Assembly (NCBI GenBank): GCA_033977485.1
Contig: CM066982.1
Span: forward strand, 35,318,218 to 35,382,217
Direction: 5' to 3'
Origin: Hydrangea macrophylla
Lineage: Eukaryota; Streptophyta; Magnoliopsida; Cornales; Hydrangeaceae
DNA: 64,000 nucleotides
The notes below the pieces were generated by a model. The model worked only from the letters and a program-made list of their open reading frames with translations. It was not told where the DNA came from and did not search any database. This document shows positions 22,386 through 33,128 of this stretch, piece by piece. The translations under genes and the position numbers were made by a program. Every line of letters begins with the position of its first letter. Position 1 is the stretch's first letter.

Positions 22386-24704
22386 TGTCACGACCCATTC
22401 CACTATGAGCGGAGATAGGACATGTAGAACGCCACCAAGTAGGGGTGGCAATTCGGGTTCTCGTGTCATAATCATGTCATTAATCGTGTTGTGTGCTTTG
22501 GGTTTGATTTTTAGTTTCGAGTGCTATTCATCTATAATACAAACTATTTAAATTAATCATGTCATGTTGTCTCGTGTTCGGGTTGTCTCAGTAAAACGGG
22601 TTATCGTGTCAAAAATTGCCACCCCTACCACCAAGGCTCATCCATTTCATTTAAAAGATTATGACAGCAGAAAAGAACATAAAAATAATATTAAGTATTC
22701 GACTCCTTTGAAAACAATACCCTCTGAGTTGTAAAATTTGTATAAATTTGAAAACGTAATAATTATATGTTAAAAAGAGTACCAAAGGTACCCTAAGAAC
22801 CAATGAAAATATTCAAATAATTTTCGGATGGGGTATAAAAAGAGTACATGCAGCAGTCATTTCGACCGGTCGAGATGCCTGTTCAACTGGTTCTCGACCG
22901 GTTGAATGACCCGTTAGTAGAATTCCATCCAGCAACAGAATTTTGCTAAGGGTCCATTCAACCTTCACCTCTTCTATTACTCCAAACATGCTTACGTTAC
23001 TCAAAACTTCACAAGATGTAATAAACTTTCACGAAAAAAAATTTAACCTTACTAATCCATGACAAAAAATGATAATGGAACAAACTAAGGCTTATTTGGC
23101 TCGATTCACAACAATACTCACAATATTCATTTGAAACATAACTTTGACGAATTGAGTAACCAAAGTATGAATCCATAAGTTCGGACTCATTACAATTTAA
23201 CCAAAAGAAGTTTGACTACTTATTACAATATCTCATATCCATTCAATAGTTCTAAATTGAATTTCATAGTTCTAACTCTCAAAATTATATTTTTCATCAT
23301 TGGAATGGAAACATTAAAACATATACAAAGTCGTTCCATCGTCCTCACACTTCTCGCTTCTTCTTTCCTTTCTTTTTATCACCTACAATAGAATACAGCT
23401 CCACTACTCAGCTATATGCTGAGTGCACAATTTTTAACATATGCATATATAACAAATCATGCTTCAATATCATTAATCACATCAAGTAGTCTCCAGGGAG
23501 AAAATATGCTTTGATCCGGTAGCGGTAAGTCTAAACCTTAAACCTCAATGCCCACGGCTAGTTCAAGCCTACAACCGTTGTATCTCTAAGTACCCTGGCA
23601 AGTCTAAGCCTTAAACCATGCACAGTAGCCATAGCTACTAAGTTCTCAAACATCGAGAAGCTTACCCTAGATGAAATTGTATAAATCCCCCCATTGACCC
23701 ACGTATACACCTAGCATGCTCACGTAAACAAATAGACATGATTTTCAAAATTATTCGCGTGCATAATTAACGGGCCTAAGACTAATACATATATTCTGCC
23801 CGGATCACAATTTCGCCTTTGATAATTTAAACATGGAATTTTCCTATATACATAGATTAGAAATTCATACCTCCAGATATAGTCCTATAACTTTGAGGGA
23901 AGTACTAGAATGCCAAAACTACGCCGAATCTATGATTATACGCAAAACCTACACTATTCACATGCTTTCCTCATATTTCTAGAATTAAAATTTTATAAAA
24001 ACTAAGCCAAACAAGGCCTAAGAGGTATCAAAATGAAACTCTTACTCAAGAAGGTTGAATATGTAATTTACAGAAAAACTGACTAACAACGAACGTCGAT
24101 TGGCGTCAGGAAGCTCTAAGCCACAAAATCACCCTCTTGATTTCAAAGTTTAGGTTGTAGATATTATGAAAATATCTTGGGCTTGTTATATACATGCAGC
24201 ATTTTCAAAAATCGTGTATACCTCCCCATGAGTTCTCCAATCGTCCAATTATTCTCCGAAACATCTTAAACGTCTAGGTTATCGATTCACGAGTGAAAAT
24301 TCTTAGTCCATAAAAGCTTTCGTCTAATTCCATTTGGGTCCATAATTACGTTTCGAAAACTATTTTCGTGGAATTTCTAGATAACCTACCTTTTATGCAA
24401 CGCATCTCATTGGTTATCACTAAACCAATTAAAATGATCTTAATCAAGATCAAAACTATCAGAATTTACACTTACATAGATAAAATCACTATTCATTATT
24501 ACCAGATAACTCAAATAACATTTAAATCATATAAATGTCATTTAATTACATGAATGTCTTATTGAGTATTAGATTGTCATGCCCTCACTTGACACCTTCC
24601 GTTGACTCACGTCAACCACTTCCACACTTATCAAATAACATTGATAATCCCCAAAGTTCAATTATGCATTTAATATGAAAGTAATTTCTGGGACTGGTGT
24701 GACA
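22386..24704 (-). repeat. Chromovirus 5' LTR (2319 bp including a MITE)
   Basis: On the + strand TGTCACGACC...GGTGTGACA; on the minus strand it starts TGTCACACC at 24704 and ends GTGACA at 22386, followed by the PBS. A hAT MITE at 22440-22627 is inserted near its 3' end. The LTR contains a pair of CGACCGGT-type palindromes at 22860-22905. No gene seen. Confidence 0.82.
22440..22627. mobile_element. hAT-type MITE (188 bp)
   Basis: TIRs TAGGGGTGGCAATT and AATTGCCACCCCTA at the ends, flanked by a perfect 8-bp TSD CCACCAAG (22432-22439 and 22628-22635). TIR sequence and 8-bp TSD are the hAT signature. No coding capacity; inserted into the chromovirus LTR. Confidence 0.93.
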
Positions 24705-25317
24705 ATAAAAGATAAAGATGTAATTGTAAGTAGAGAGTTCCGGACTTTTAAGAAAGTGCAAAAATTACAATATTGAGAAGTCGGGATTTTTGACTTCTCA
24801 AAATGAGCATTCTAAAGATGTACTTCTTTTCATTAAATCCATTTCAAACCATCACTTAACGTAATTCACTTATGCAAATGGACTTTTCTTTCCGAAGCTC
24901 ATTCCGAAAGCTTTCCAAACACCCTCTAAATGTTGGGAAATAAAAATGTTTAAAAAGTTTTATTTCAAAGTTCAAACAACAATAATAATACACACATATT
25001 ATTTCACACTTTTTCACACCCAATAATCCTAATCGTTGATACTAGTAAACCCCATGTGCTCTTGCATAGGACTTATGTGCAATCAACTTGAAATTCACTA
25101 AAATCAAAAGTCATGATGGTTGAGTGCGAAAAAATGTGATAATTAGGTGTGGAAAAATGTGTGAAATTGTGTGTTCATCGTTAATCTTCAAACAATTTTA
25201 TAAAAGTTTTCTCCACCCTTTTCATAAATAAATATTAGTACACACTCACCTGACCACCGCTCCAACAAAAACTCAAAAGCAGATTTTTGTGGATTCTGAG
25301 TTGACGGTTTCTGGGGC
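24705..25317 (+). promoter_or_regulatory. ORRM1 upstream region
   Basis: 613 bp between the chromovirus LTR and the gene. TATAAAAG at 25199-25206 is the best TATA candidate, which would place the transcript start near 25235 and give a 5' UTR of about 90 nt. A 35-bp inverted repeat at 24990-25175 lies just upstream. The LTR end only about 500 bp from the TATA means the promoter may be influenced by transposon silencing. Confidence 0.55.
24990..25175. repeat. Inverted repeat (foldback) in ORRM1 promoter
   Basis: Arms at about 24990-25024 and 25142-25175 are complementary over roughly 35 bp with few mismatches, built on CACAC.TTTTTC.CACACC. The spacer is about 117 bp. It may be a small MITE, but no clear TSD was found. 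Confidence 0.65.
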
Positions 25318-25386
25318 ATGAGCCATGGAAGTAGCTATGTATCCCTCAGCTACAATCATCAACACGACCACAAAAATCTCTGTTAA
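25318..25386 (+). CDS. Upstream ORF overlapping the ORRM1 start
   Basis: ATG at 25318 lies 7 nt before the main ATG in another frame (+1 relative) and gives 22 codons before TAA at 25384-25386, so it overlaps the main frame. Its context has G at -3 and A at +4; the main ATG has G at -3 and G at +4, which is stronger. Leaky scanning would be needed to make ORRM1. The peptide itself has no recognisable function. Confidence 0.5.
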   Translation: MSHGSSYVSLSYNHQHDHKNLC

Positions 25387-28300
25387 ACCCTCCAAAACAC
25401 CATCTCAAACTTCCAATTTCTTCCCTGTAACCATCAAATTCTCCCAAAACAACAGAAACAATCTCTTCGTTCTTCCTTCATCTTCTTCTTCATACTCACC
25501 TATTTGTTGTGTATATTCACCAACAAGAACAAGTGCTACATCAATATCTACAGCTTCCACTTTCACTTATCCATCTACTTCCAGTTCTCAAAATCACCAC
25601 TGGATGGTCATCATGGAGAGTCCTCCACAAGTGCTCAATTCCAAACCAGATATCATCAATTACTATGTCAAAACCCTAGAGAGAGTTTTGGACAGGTGGG
25701 TACGTTTTTCTAAACATTCTTTATGTTTTACATACATATTTTCATAATTCTGTTTGTGAGTTTCAAAGTTGGATCCACACTTTACTTTTTGAGATTTTTT
25801 TTTTTGGGGGGTTAAGCTAAGATTGTTTCCAATTGAGGTTTGCGCAGTGAGAGGGATGCTCAGATGTCCATATATGATGCTTCCTTGGACACCCATTTTG
25901 GTTTCTGCTGCGACATTGATGAAGAAACTTCCCGCGAGCTTGCTGGTAAAAATTTCCTGTATCTATTATTATATTATTTATATATACTCACTCTGTCGTA
26001 TAATGGTGAATGGAATATTGAATCGGTCTGCGAAATTCATGAATTTTGAATTGCATCACAGATTCACTGTTTTTTTTTTTTTTTGGGGTTAAAAGAAACT
26101 AAGTAATAACACGTGTGTACAATGGTTAATATGAGCATAAGAATAAGTTATACGAGTTTCATGCACTACCAAGACTCAAAATGCTGAAAATTTTCCAGTT
26201 AAAGCATCAACATTATTATCTTCAATTGCATCGGTTGTGTGAAACTCGCATCGACTCATATAAATCGATCCATTCTAACAACCATGTATTTGTATCCATA
26301 TATAGAAATTCGTTCTGTTCCATCCTTCTATGTTGCATATACTGTAGAATGAATCAGCTAATGACTGAAATAGGATAGATCCTATTATTATTGGCAGTAA
26401 GTTATGTGTCCTTTACTCTGTTTCTCGACCGTAATGAAATGAACTTTTCTGGATTTTCTAGTTGAAGGATGAGTGATTTTGAAATGCATTGTAATGAAGG
26501 CTTTATGTTGAATCATTGATGAGTTTGTTTAATTTGTAATGATGCATTTTAGGTATACCTGGGGTGTTCTCTGTTAGGCCTGACCCGGATTTTAACTCTG
26601 TGAAAAAGGACTATAGTTGTCCAAAAGGTCGATCTAGTCCACTATTGAACTCATTTCGTGAAAGTTCTTTACTATTTCCTTTGGGGAATTCCAAACATTG
26701 GCTTGTTCGAATCGAGAAGTCAGCAATTGGAGTCATTACCAAGGCAAGAATGGTTGATTATTGTACTCAAATGCTGACAAAGGTTATGGGGAAGTGAGTA
26801 TTTAACTAAGTGTGTATCTTTCAGTTAGGCTCTGTTCGGTTCATGGATTAACCGAGGAAAAGGAAAAGAAAATACGAGAAAAACGCTTTTTTTTTGTTTG
26901 GTTAATAAGGAAAACAACGAGGAAGGATATAAAAATAAACAATTCGGATTTTGTGTTATTCCGTTCCTGTTTTCTCTGAGTTTGTATTATGTTTTTGAGA
27001 AATTTTCATTTCTAATGTTATTTAAGTGGGAAAACACAAAGGAAATGGTTTTCCTGCTCGTCTTCTTTTCCTCTTGTAAATCCGCAAACCAAACAGAGCC
27101 TTGGTTTCTTCAATCTAATGTTAGAATATATATTTGCCTCAGCGAGCAGAATGCTCAAATGTGTATTTATCAAGTTTCTTGGGAATCCAACTTTGGATTT
27201 TGTTGTGAACTGAACGACGAGTGTGCACAGGAACTAGCCGGTCAGTAGTTGCTTATTTCATTTTGGACCTGAGTTTTTCTATTTATATGCTGGTAGTTGT
27301 GAGGAAAAAATGACTTAATATGGTGCAGGTGTACCTGGTGTGTTGTCTGTTCAGCCCGATGAAAGTTTTGAAGCGGATAACAAGAACTATGGAGGTTTGT
27401 CTTTAAGTCCAACTTGGATAACTGTATCAGCTGATACATGATTGATGAGTTCATAGCTATGATCCAAGTGTGATTAATTATTTACCTGCTCATAGTACAA
27501 TCGTCAGGCTCTGTGTGGTTTTCAGATTTAGAGAAGGAAAAAAGGAAAGGATAACAGGAAGGACAATTAGTTCCATTGTGTTTTTCCCCCATGGTTAAAC
27601 AACATTTGCAATTAGAAACATCAGATACATATTTGTAACATAACAAAAAAGGAAGGGAAATGACTCGCAACATTCACATTTTATAACTGAATCAAACTAA
27701 AGAAGTGCTTTCCTTAGTTGCTTTCCTTTATGGACGGCCTAAGACCTTCCGTTTGGTTCATGGATTTAGTGAGGAAAAAGAAAGGAAAACAACAAGGGTA
27801 GCTTTTTGCTTTGTTTGGTACTAGGGAAAATAGAGAGGAAAATAGGAAAGAAAAGAAGATATAGCGAGAGAGAAATTAGATCTTTTGAATTTTGTGAGTG
27901 ATTTTCCTCCCTTTTTTCTTTTAGTTACAAATTTACAATCATATGTGAAAATTTTTAACTTTAATGGGAGCTAATTTTCCTTATTGTTTTCCCTTTCCCT
28001 TTCCTTTTCCTTTAATAAATCATAAACCAAATGAAGCCCAACAGTTTGCAGCTCAGGATAAAACTTTTTTGAATATGCATTCAGTTGTGCTTTTCTCTTT
28101 TATTGTCTCTCATTCTTTATGTTCACAATTAGATTTTGATTGCAAGCATGCTCATTTCAGAACTGGTTCAAATAGGCTGGTCTGGGTTTGGATAGGATAG
28201 TAAAGAAGGTAAGTGCTATCACAATTCACAATACAAACGCCATAATTGTGTGAGTATCAGAGGGTAAGGTAGTTGACATTCATGCCATCACTATGGACAT

Positions 28301-30431
28301 CAGATCTCCAAACACCATTCATACAGTATGGAGAGTTGAGTGATATTGAAAAAAATCTCCACCTTGTTTCGTTGAGGCAATGATCAGGATATTAATTGGC
28401 AGGTATAGACGTTAGAAATGAGGAAAGCAGATTCCACTATCTTCTTCATTGACATTGTAATTTGTACAATCATGCATCATGGAGCCGCAGACCATATATA
28501 TATGTACATGTAGATGTGTGTACGTATTCAAAGTAAATGTGTCTTAAGAAAATGGCAATTTCATGTACACAAGTTGTGAAATTTTAATAAAACTATAAAC
28601 CTCTAACCCCAAAGAAGAGTCCACTGAACTATTCATTTACACTAAGGCTTTGTTGGGTTCCCATAAATGTAGTGAGGCAAAAAATGAAAAAGAAAATAAA
28701 GTGTGGATGATTTCTTTTCAATATTTTCATTATTTGTCTGCGCTTGAGTATTTTGCCATGTTCACTTGGATAGTGTATGCATATTAAGTTATATGCACTG
28801 TTTGGGGGAATACTACTCGGGTATCTATCTCTGTTTTTTGTTAGATATATTGATATTTTGTTAAGAGTAATTTCTGATGGGGGTAGTTTTGTCTTTTTGT
28901 TTTTTTACCCCTACTATAAAGGGATGTCTATATTCTCCTTATGATGGCTGTTGTAAAGTTACTTTTTGTTTTTCATCCCCTACTATAAAGGGTTGTCTAT
29001 ATTCTCCTTACGATGGTCATCACCGCCATCTTTCTGTTCTCCCTCTCTTTCTCCTTCTTCATATGTCTGAAGTTAAGATTTTTAATTGAGTTTCTACCAA
29101 TGCATTTCATTTGTACAAATGTTTAACATGTGACAACTAATCCACTAACAAAAACGTGATTCTATCATTCAGGTGACAATCCACAGCAGTTAGCTGAATC
29201 CCCTGATTCTTCAGCTGCAAACCAACCAACCAACATAAAAACAAAGAAGCTTTTTGTAACAGGTATGTTTTTGCATATATGTATGTTATATGATAATTCC
29301 TGCTAAGATAAGATTATCTGTTACTTCACCTCATAATCGAAACTATACACATCTCTATTCCTGTATAGTTTTCCCCTTTAAATTCTCCGCACCAAGGCTT
29401 TGTCTGGTTCATGAATTGAGTGAGGAAGAGGAAAAGACAGCATGGAAAAAGATTTTCTGTTTTGTTTTGTTAGGAAGGGAAATAATGAAGAAAGTTTGGA
29501 GGAAAAGAAAATAGAGCGAAAATTAAATTAAATCAAATTTTTTTGGATATTGTGGATCACCTAATGTCCCGTTTCTTGTTCTCATTATATATGTTATAAA
29601 TTTTGATTTCAAATTTATTTAAGCATGAAGAAAAACACTAGGGAAATAGTTTTTCTCATCATTTTCCTTTCTTCTCTCTTGGAGCTTAGGCTTTGTTTAA
29701 TTTGTGAATATATGGATGGAAAAGTAAAGTGGAAGGAAAGCAAGAAGGAAAAGTAGTTCCTTTAGGTTTCCTCCATTCTTAAACATCATCAAAAGTCTAA
29801 CCTATCCGTCACCCTATCTCATGCATCCCATTCTTGGTAGCTGTAAATTTCTTATTCCCATGTTTCCTTTCTATTTTTTGCTGACATGAATGCTGGTGTG
29901 TGTGTGTTTTGGGGGCAGGTCTGTCATTTTATACATCCGAGAAAACTTTGCGTGCAGCTTTTGAAGGCTTTGGAGAAATAGTTGAAGGTACAAATCGTAA
30001 AGTAGTGCTCAGGTTTTTTAGGCATGAAGAACAAATTCATCAACAGAGCACTCTTTATTAACTTTTTCTTTCTTTTTTTTTTTTAAAAAAAAATTATTTT
30101 ATTTTTTCTTGACAGTGAAAATTATAATGGACAAGATTTCTAAAAGGTCTAAAGGATATGCCTTTATAGAGTATACTACCGAGGAGGCTGCAAGTGCTGC
30201 TCTCCAAGAGATGAATGGCAAGGTGAGTGCAACTCGCAAGCTAGAGTACTTTTTTTATCCTAAGCTCTTACACATCGGATATTAGTCTTGCACTCGTAAA
30301 AGTGAGAGACTGAGCGTCATTTTTGTCATTTGTACCGTTTTCAGATTATCAATGGCTGGATGATAGTTGTTGATGTCGCTAAGACGACCCCGCCAAAGTA
30401 CAACAGGGACCGCCCAAGACGGGCTGTCTAA
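25325..30431 (+). CDS. ORRM1: Organelle RRM protein 1 (plastid RNA-editing factor), nine exons
   Basis: Needed in chloroplasts for C-to-U editing of many transcripts; in the family it binds PPR editing factors through its RIP/MORF-like part and RNA through the RRM. Exons, all GT-AG and in phase: 25325-25695, 25848-25945, 26553-26793, 27143-27240, 27329-27394, 29173-29262, 29919-29987, 30116-30222, 30345-30431; 408 aa, somewhat longer than I recall for the Arabidopsis protein. Residues 1-90 are Ser/Thr-rich, like a plastid transit peptide. RIP box 1 spans about 91-177 (HHWMVIMESPP, HFGFCCDIDEETSRELAG), RIP box 2 about 204-291 (KHWLVRIEK, FGFCCELNDECAQELAG), and the RRM about 316-400 with RNP2 KLFVTGL (317-323) and RNP1 KGYAFIEY (357-364). 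RIP-RIP-RRM order is diagnostic. No stops or frameshifts. Start chosen for Kozak context and because the transit-peptide frame begins there. Introns 3, 5 and 6 carry MITEs. Confidence 0.93.
26828..27100. mobile_element. Tourist-like MITE in ORRM1 intron 3
   Basis: 273 bp with ends GGCTCTGTTCGG and CCAAACAGAGCC, flanked by TTA on the left and TTG on the right (degenerate 3-bp TSD). TIR and TSD type fit PIF/Harbinger-derived Tourist elements. Subterminal AGGAAAAGGAAAAG and its complement extend the fold. No coding capacity. Confidence 0.8.
27507..28040. mobile_element. Two Tourist-like MITE copies in ORRM1 intron 5
   Basis: A degenerate copy starts GGCTCTGTGTGGTT at 27507 and fades by about 27735. 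A second copy spans about 27743-28040, starting CTTCCGTTTGGTTCATGGATTTAG and ending AAACCAAATGAAGCC. Both share the GAGGAAAA.GAAAGG subterminal purine block of the intron 3 copy. Confidence 0.65.
28643..28760. repeat. MITE fragment in ORRM1 intron 5
   Basis: AAGGCTTTGTTGGGTTC followed by GTAGTGAGGCAAAAAATGAAAAAG resembles the left half of the same Tourist-like family. No matching right end found. Confidence 0.45.
28903..29027 (+). repeat. Tandem duplication in ORRM1 intron 5
   Basis: Two copies of about 55-60 bp, each carrying CCCCTACTATAAAGGG and GTCTATATTCTCCTTA, 67 bp apart. The frame reading through both is an artefact of the repeat. Confidence 0.75.
29393..29900. mobile_element. Tourist-like MITE copies in ORRM1 intron 6
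   Basis: One copy runs from AAGGCTTTGTCTGGTTCATG (29393) to about 29690, where TTTCCTTTCTTCTCTCTTGG lies. A second begins GGCTTTGTTTAATTTGTG at about 29690 and is truncated or decayed before exon 7. Same family as the intron 3 element. Confidence 0.6.
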
Positions 30432-30730
30432 TGTGTATTGTGTGTGTGCTCGCGCACTAGAGAGGGAGAGAGAGCTATCTATTCACAATGCCAAGATAGT
30501 GCAGGATTGATCAACAACAGGAGTTGCATTAGACTATTCTTTAAACCAAGCACTTAAATTATGAGGGTATTGTTTTCTTGTAATTTACCTTTGGCAATTG
30601 GGGCTCCTATTATTGTGTCAAGCTTCATTCATTTATGTTCCTTTTTTATCCCTGTTTGATGGATTCTGATTATCAGTGGTGCACATCACTTTCTTTGGAT
30701 TGTAAATTTGTGAGGGAGGAATGATATTGA
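30432..30730 (+). other. ORRM1 3' untranslated region and flank
   Basis: Sequence after the stop codon contains a short GA-rich stretch (about 30460-30475) and T-rich segments at about 30570-30650 typical of plant 3' ends. No perfect AATAAA was recognised, so the poly(A) site cannot be placed. Confidence 0.45.
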
Positions 30731-31340
30731 GGCTTTATTTGGTTTGTGGATTTAGAGAAGGAAAAGAAAAGGAAAAAGGAAAATTATTTTCCTAGTGTTA
30801 TTTGGGTTTGATTCATGGATTTAGTAAGGTAAATGAATAGTAAACACTTAAGTCTCTGTTTGGTTCGTGGATTTAGTAAGAGAAAAGAAAGGAGAATATG
30901 AAGGAAAATGATTACCTTGGTCTGGTTACCAAGGAAAATAGGAAGGAAACTAGAAAGGAAAAGAAATGTTGGAAATGAATTTAAAGTTTTTGATCTTATG
31001 AATCACTTTCCTCTCTTATTTCTGAAGTAACAACATTACTTCAAAATTTTTAAATTTTTAATATTATTTAAGCATGGAAAAAACCACAAGGGAAATAGAT
31101 TTCCTTTCCTTTAACTTTTCCTTCTATCAATCTGTAAACCAAACAAAGTTTAAGCTTCTATTTGGCTCATGGATTTATTAGGGGAAAAGAAAGGTAAACA
31201 TAAAGGAAAAAACAGTTTCCTTTGTTTTACAATTATGGTTTAAAAATGTTTAATGGTATTTAAGTAAGGATTAACTTTCCTTCTCGTCTTTCTTTCTCTT
31301 AACCCGCATTCCAATTTTACCAAAGGAAAATATTTGTAAT
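30731..31340. mobile_element. Cluster of Tourist-like MITE copies 3' of ORRM1
   Basis: At least four starts of the family type are visible: GAGGCTTTATTTGGTTTGTG (30731), TGGGTTTGATTCATGGATTT (about 30802), AGTCTCTGTTTGGTTCGTGG (about 30851) and GCTTCTATTTGGCTCATGG (about 31154). The right end ATCTGTAAACCAAACAAAG lies at about 31129-31147. The copies are nested or abutting and mostly incomplete. Confidence 0.65.
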
Positions 31341-31527
31341 TGCTTGGTTAATTGTGATTTTTTTTTTTTATTCTTTCTCTAAAATTTTCACATTCAAAGA
31401 CATGTTGTTCATGGGTTGTTGATTGAGTGTGTTTGGTTGCTCTTGGAGGTGTGCAGGTGTTGTTTGGCTGTTACTTGGTTAGCTTCTTCTTCTCCTTTCT
31501 TTTTGGTGTCTGGAAGTGTGATAATAA
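31341..31527. other. Unassigned intergenic segment
   Basis: AT-rich sequence with a T run at 31360-31369. No gene or recognisable element seen. Confidence 0.4.
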
Positions 31528-31675
31528 ATTGAAACGTCTCCGAGATGCTGAAATTTCAGGGATATAATTTCTAAAGACATTATGTCTTTGAAAATGTCTC
31601 TAAAAATCTTAATTTTTCAGAGTAATACTCGATGATGTCTCTAAAAGCACAAAATATCTCTAAATTTTAAGAGAT
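31528..31675. repeat. Left part of an AGAGACATT/AATGTCTCT motif array
   Basis: Short motifs of the type GAGACATT and AATGTCTCT occur in both orientations every 20-40 bp. The array stops at the Tat TSD (GAGAT, 31671-31675) and resumes at 51107, so the Tat element split it. This resembles the subterminal repeats of a TIR DNA transposon, but no transposase or termini were found. Confidence 0.6.
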
Positions 31676-32829
31676 TGTTTGCTGTAATTTACGTGAGCGT
31701 GCCAGAGCCAAACGGGCTCGGTGTGTGTGTGTGTGTGCATGCAAACTAATTTCCTAAACACTTGTGTGAGTGATACACAAGGCTTTATGAATCTGACTTC
31801 TAAACGGTGATTGTGTGTAGTGAGTAGAAAAGTACCTTCACCATAAATTCTTTAGCAGTACTGAAGCGCACAAGGTAAACAGTGTTAAGAGAGTTTATCA
31901 GATAAACAATCACAAACGGATTAATAAAGCGTAGATTTTATTAAATGTTTGGAAAAAATAAACAGATCTAAAGAACAAACCAGAGCAGACTGATTATTCA
32001 AAAGAATAAAAAAAAAAGAAATAACAAAACAAGGCAGACCTATTTGCTATGTGTTGAAAAACATAAAGACTTGAATGCCTTGAATGCTTCGAATGCAGTG
32101 TGGGTGCTGTTTTCAAGATGACGCGGAGTCCTCTGCTTGGTTGGCCTGCCTGAATATTTATAGCGGCCTTGGATGATTCCTGATTAGAAAAGGACTCCTT
32201 AGCTTGCGCCCCAAGCTGCGCGGCTGATTGGCTGATGGTGGAAGAGACTTTCCTTATCTCTGACTCCTACCTTATCCAGATTCTGATTGAATCAATCTCT
32301 TTAATTTAGGGATCAACCGTCTAAATCTAGCTAGACAGGATCAGATTCATTTCCTACACGGACTCTTGTTTCCAAAATTCTGAGATGATGTCATCCTGAC
32401 AGCTGTGGATAGCACCGCCTTCTCTTTTCAATCAATCGGCCTTGTCAATTACTCTCATGACTAATCGGGCTTGCCCAATTAAATACCTTCTTCTTTCATG
32501 TCCGATTACCCTTCTATGAATGCCTATGGCCAATCGAACTGCTATAGCCATCCTTCATTACACGGTGTCCGATTGGCCATCGTGTTACCTTAATCCACCA
32601 TCGGGCTAACACTGCATTAAGTTATGTTATTCCAAAGCCCGATAATCCTCACACATGTTCGTCTTTCCCATCGGGCTCACCTCACATCACCCAACAGTCT
32701 TGTACCTATCATCGGTCTCACGTCTACGCTTAAGTCCAATGAGTCATATATTCCCTAGCCCGGCCTCATCTCTATCCAGTCTCACGCGGCTCGGGCCAAA
32801 AAACCATTGACGGTTTTTGGGTGCAAACA
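31676..32829 (-). repeat. 3' LTR of Tat element
   Basis: 1154 bp, TGTTTG...CAAACA. It aligns throughout with 49955-51106 with a few percent mismatches by eye. It contains a (TG)n stretch at about 31721-31738 and TATTTATA at 32155-32162. Confidence 0.93.
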
Positions 32830-32846
32830 ATTGCCCCCCAAAAGGT
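32830..32846 (-). other. Tat polypurine tract
   Basis: Minus strand reads ACCTTTTGGGGGGCAAT immediately before the 3' LTR. This fixes the element's orientation together with the PBS at 49933-49950. Confidence 0.82.
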
Positions 32847-33128
32847 CATATCAAATGTCCCGCCTTGATTGATGTGACGTTTTGAATTTTAAATTTGCCA
32901 CGCGTCAAGCATGCAGAGAATGTCAGATCATTGAGAATCCCACCAGTCACTCCACATTTAATGCAGCATGATTTAACGGCGTGGTACTTAATCGGCAAGA
33001 TTTTCAAAAATCTTCACCTCCCTCATTTGCACGGTTGCACCCTTACTCTCTCTCTCTAAAAACTCAAGCAATCAGAGCCTCTCTCTCTAAAAACTCCATT
33101 TTTCCCGGCGAAGTACTCCTCTGTAGAA
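32847..33128 (+). promoter_or_regulatory. Candidate promoter and 5' UTR of the antisense gene
   Basis: Sequence between the PPT and the antisense ATG. Two pyrimidine patches built on CTCTCTCTCTAAAAACTC occur at about 33044-33062 and 33078-33096, typical of plant core promoters and leaders. CCACGCGTCA lies at about 32898. No TATA box near -30 was evident, so a TATA-less start is possible. It lies inside a retrotransposon whose own LTR promoter points the other way. Confidence 0.4.

Larger units (their letters stand above)
20145..24704 (-). mobile_element. Chromovirus-type (Tekay-like) Ty3/gypsy remnant
   Basis: Oldest layer of the left stack. Minus-strand order from the right: LTR 22386-24704, PBS 22371-22380, gag about 21602-22000, protease 20873-21184, RT 20145-20570. 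It is cut in the RT gene by copia. Tekay-like assignment is inferred from the protease DLGSTHSFVS motif, the RT sequence, the Met-type PBS and TGTCAC/GTGACA termini. Coding parts are full of stops. Confidence 0.85.

Noticed and set aside
22246..22551. 101-codon frame at the chromovirus LTR/PBS junction
   Set aside because: Crosses the PBS, LTR start and hAT MITE, so it is a chance frame made by an insertion.
26898..27248. A longer alternative ORRM1 exon of 116 codons
   Set aside because: The first part is MITE sequence read through; conserved RIP-box residues start at 27143 immediately after an AG acceptor in the right phase.
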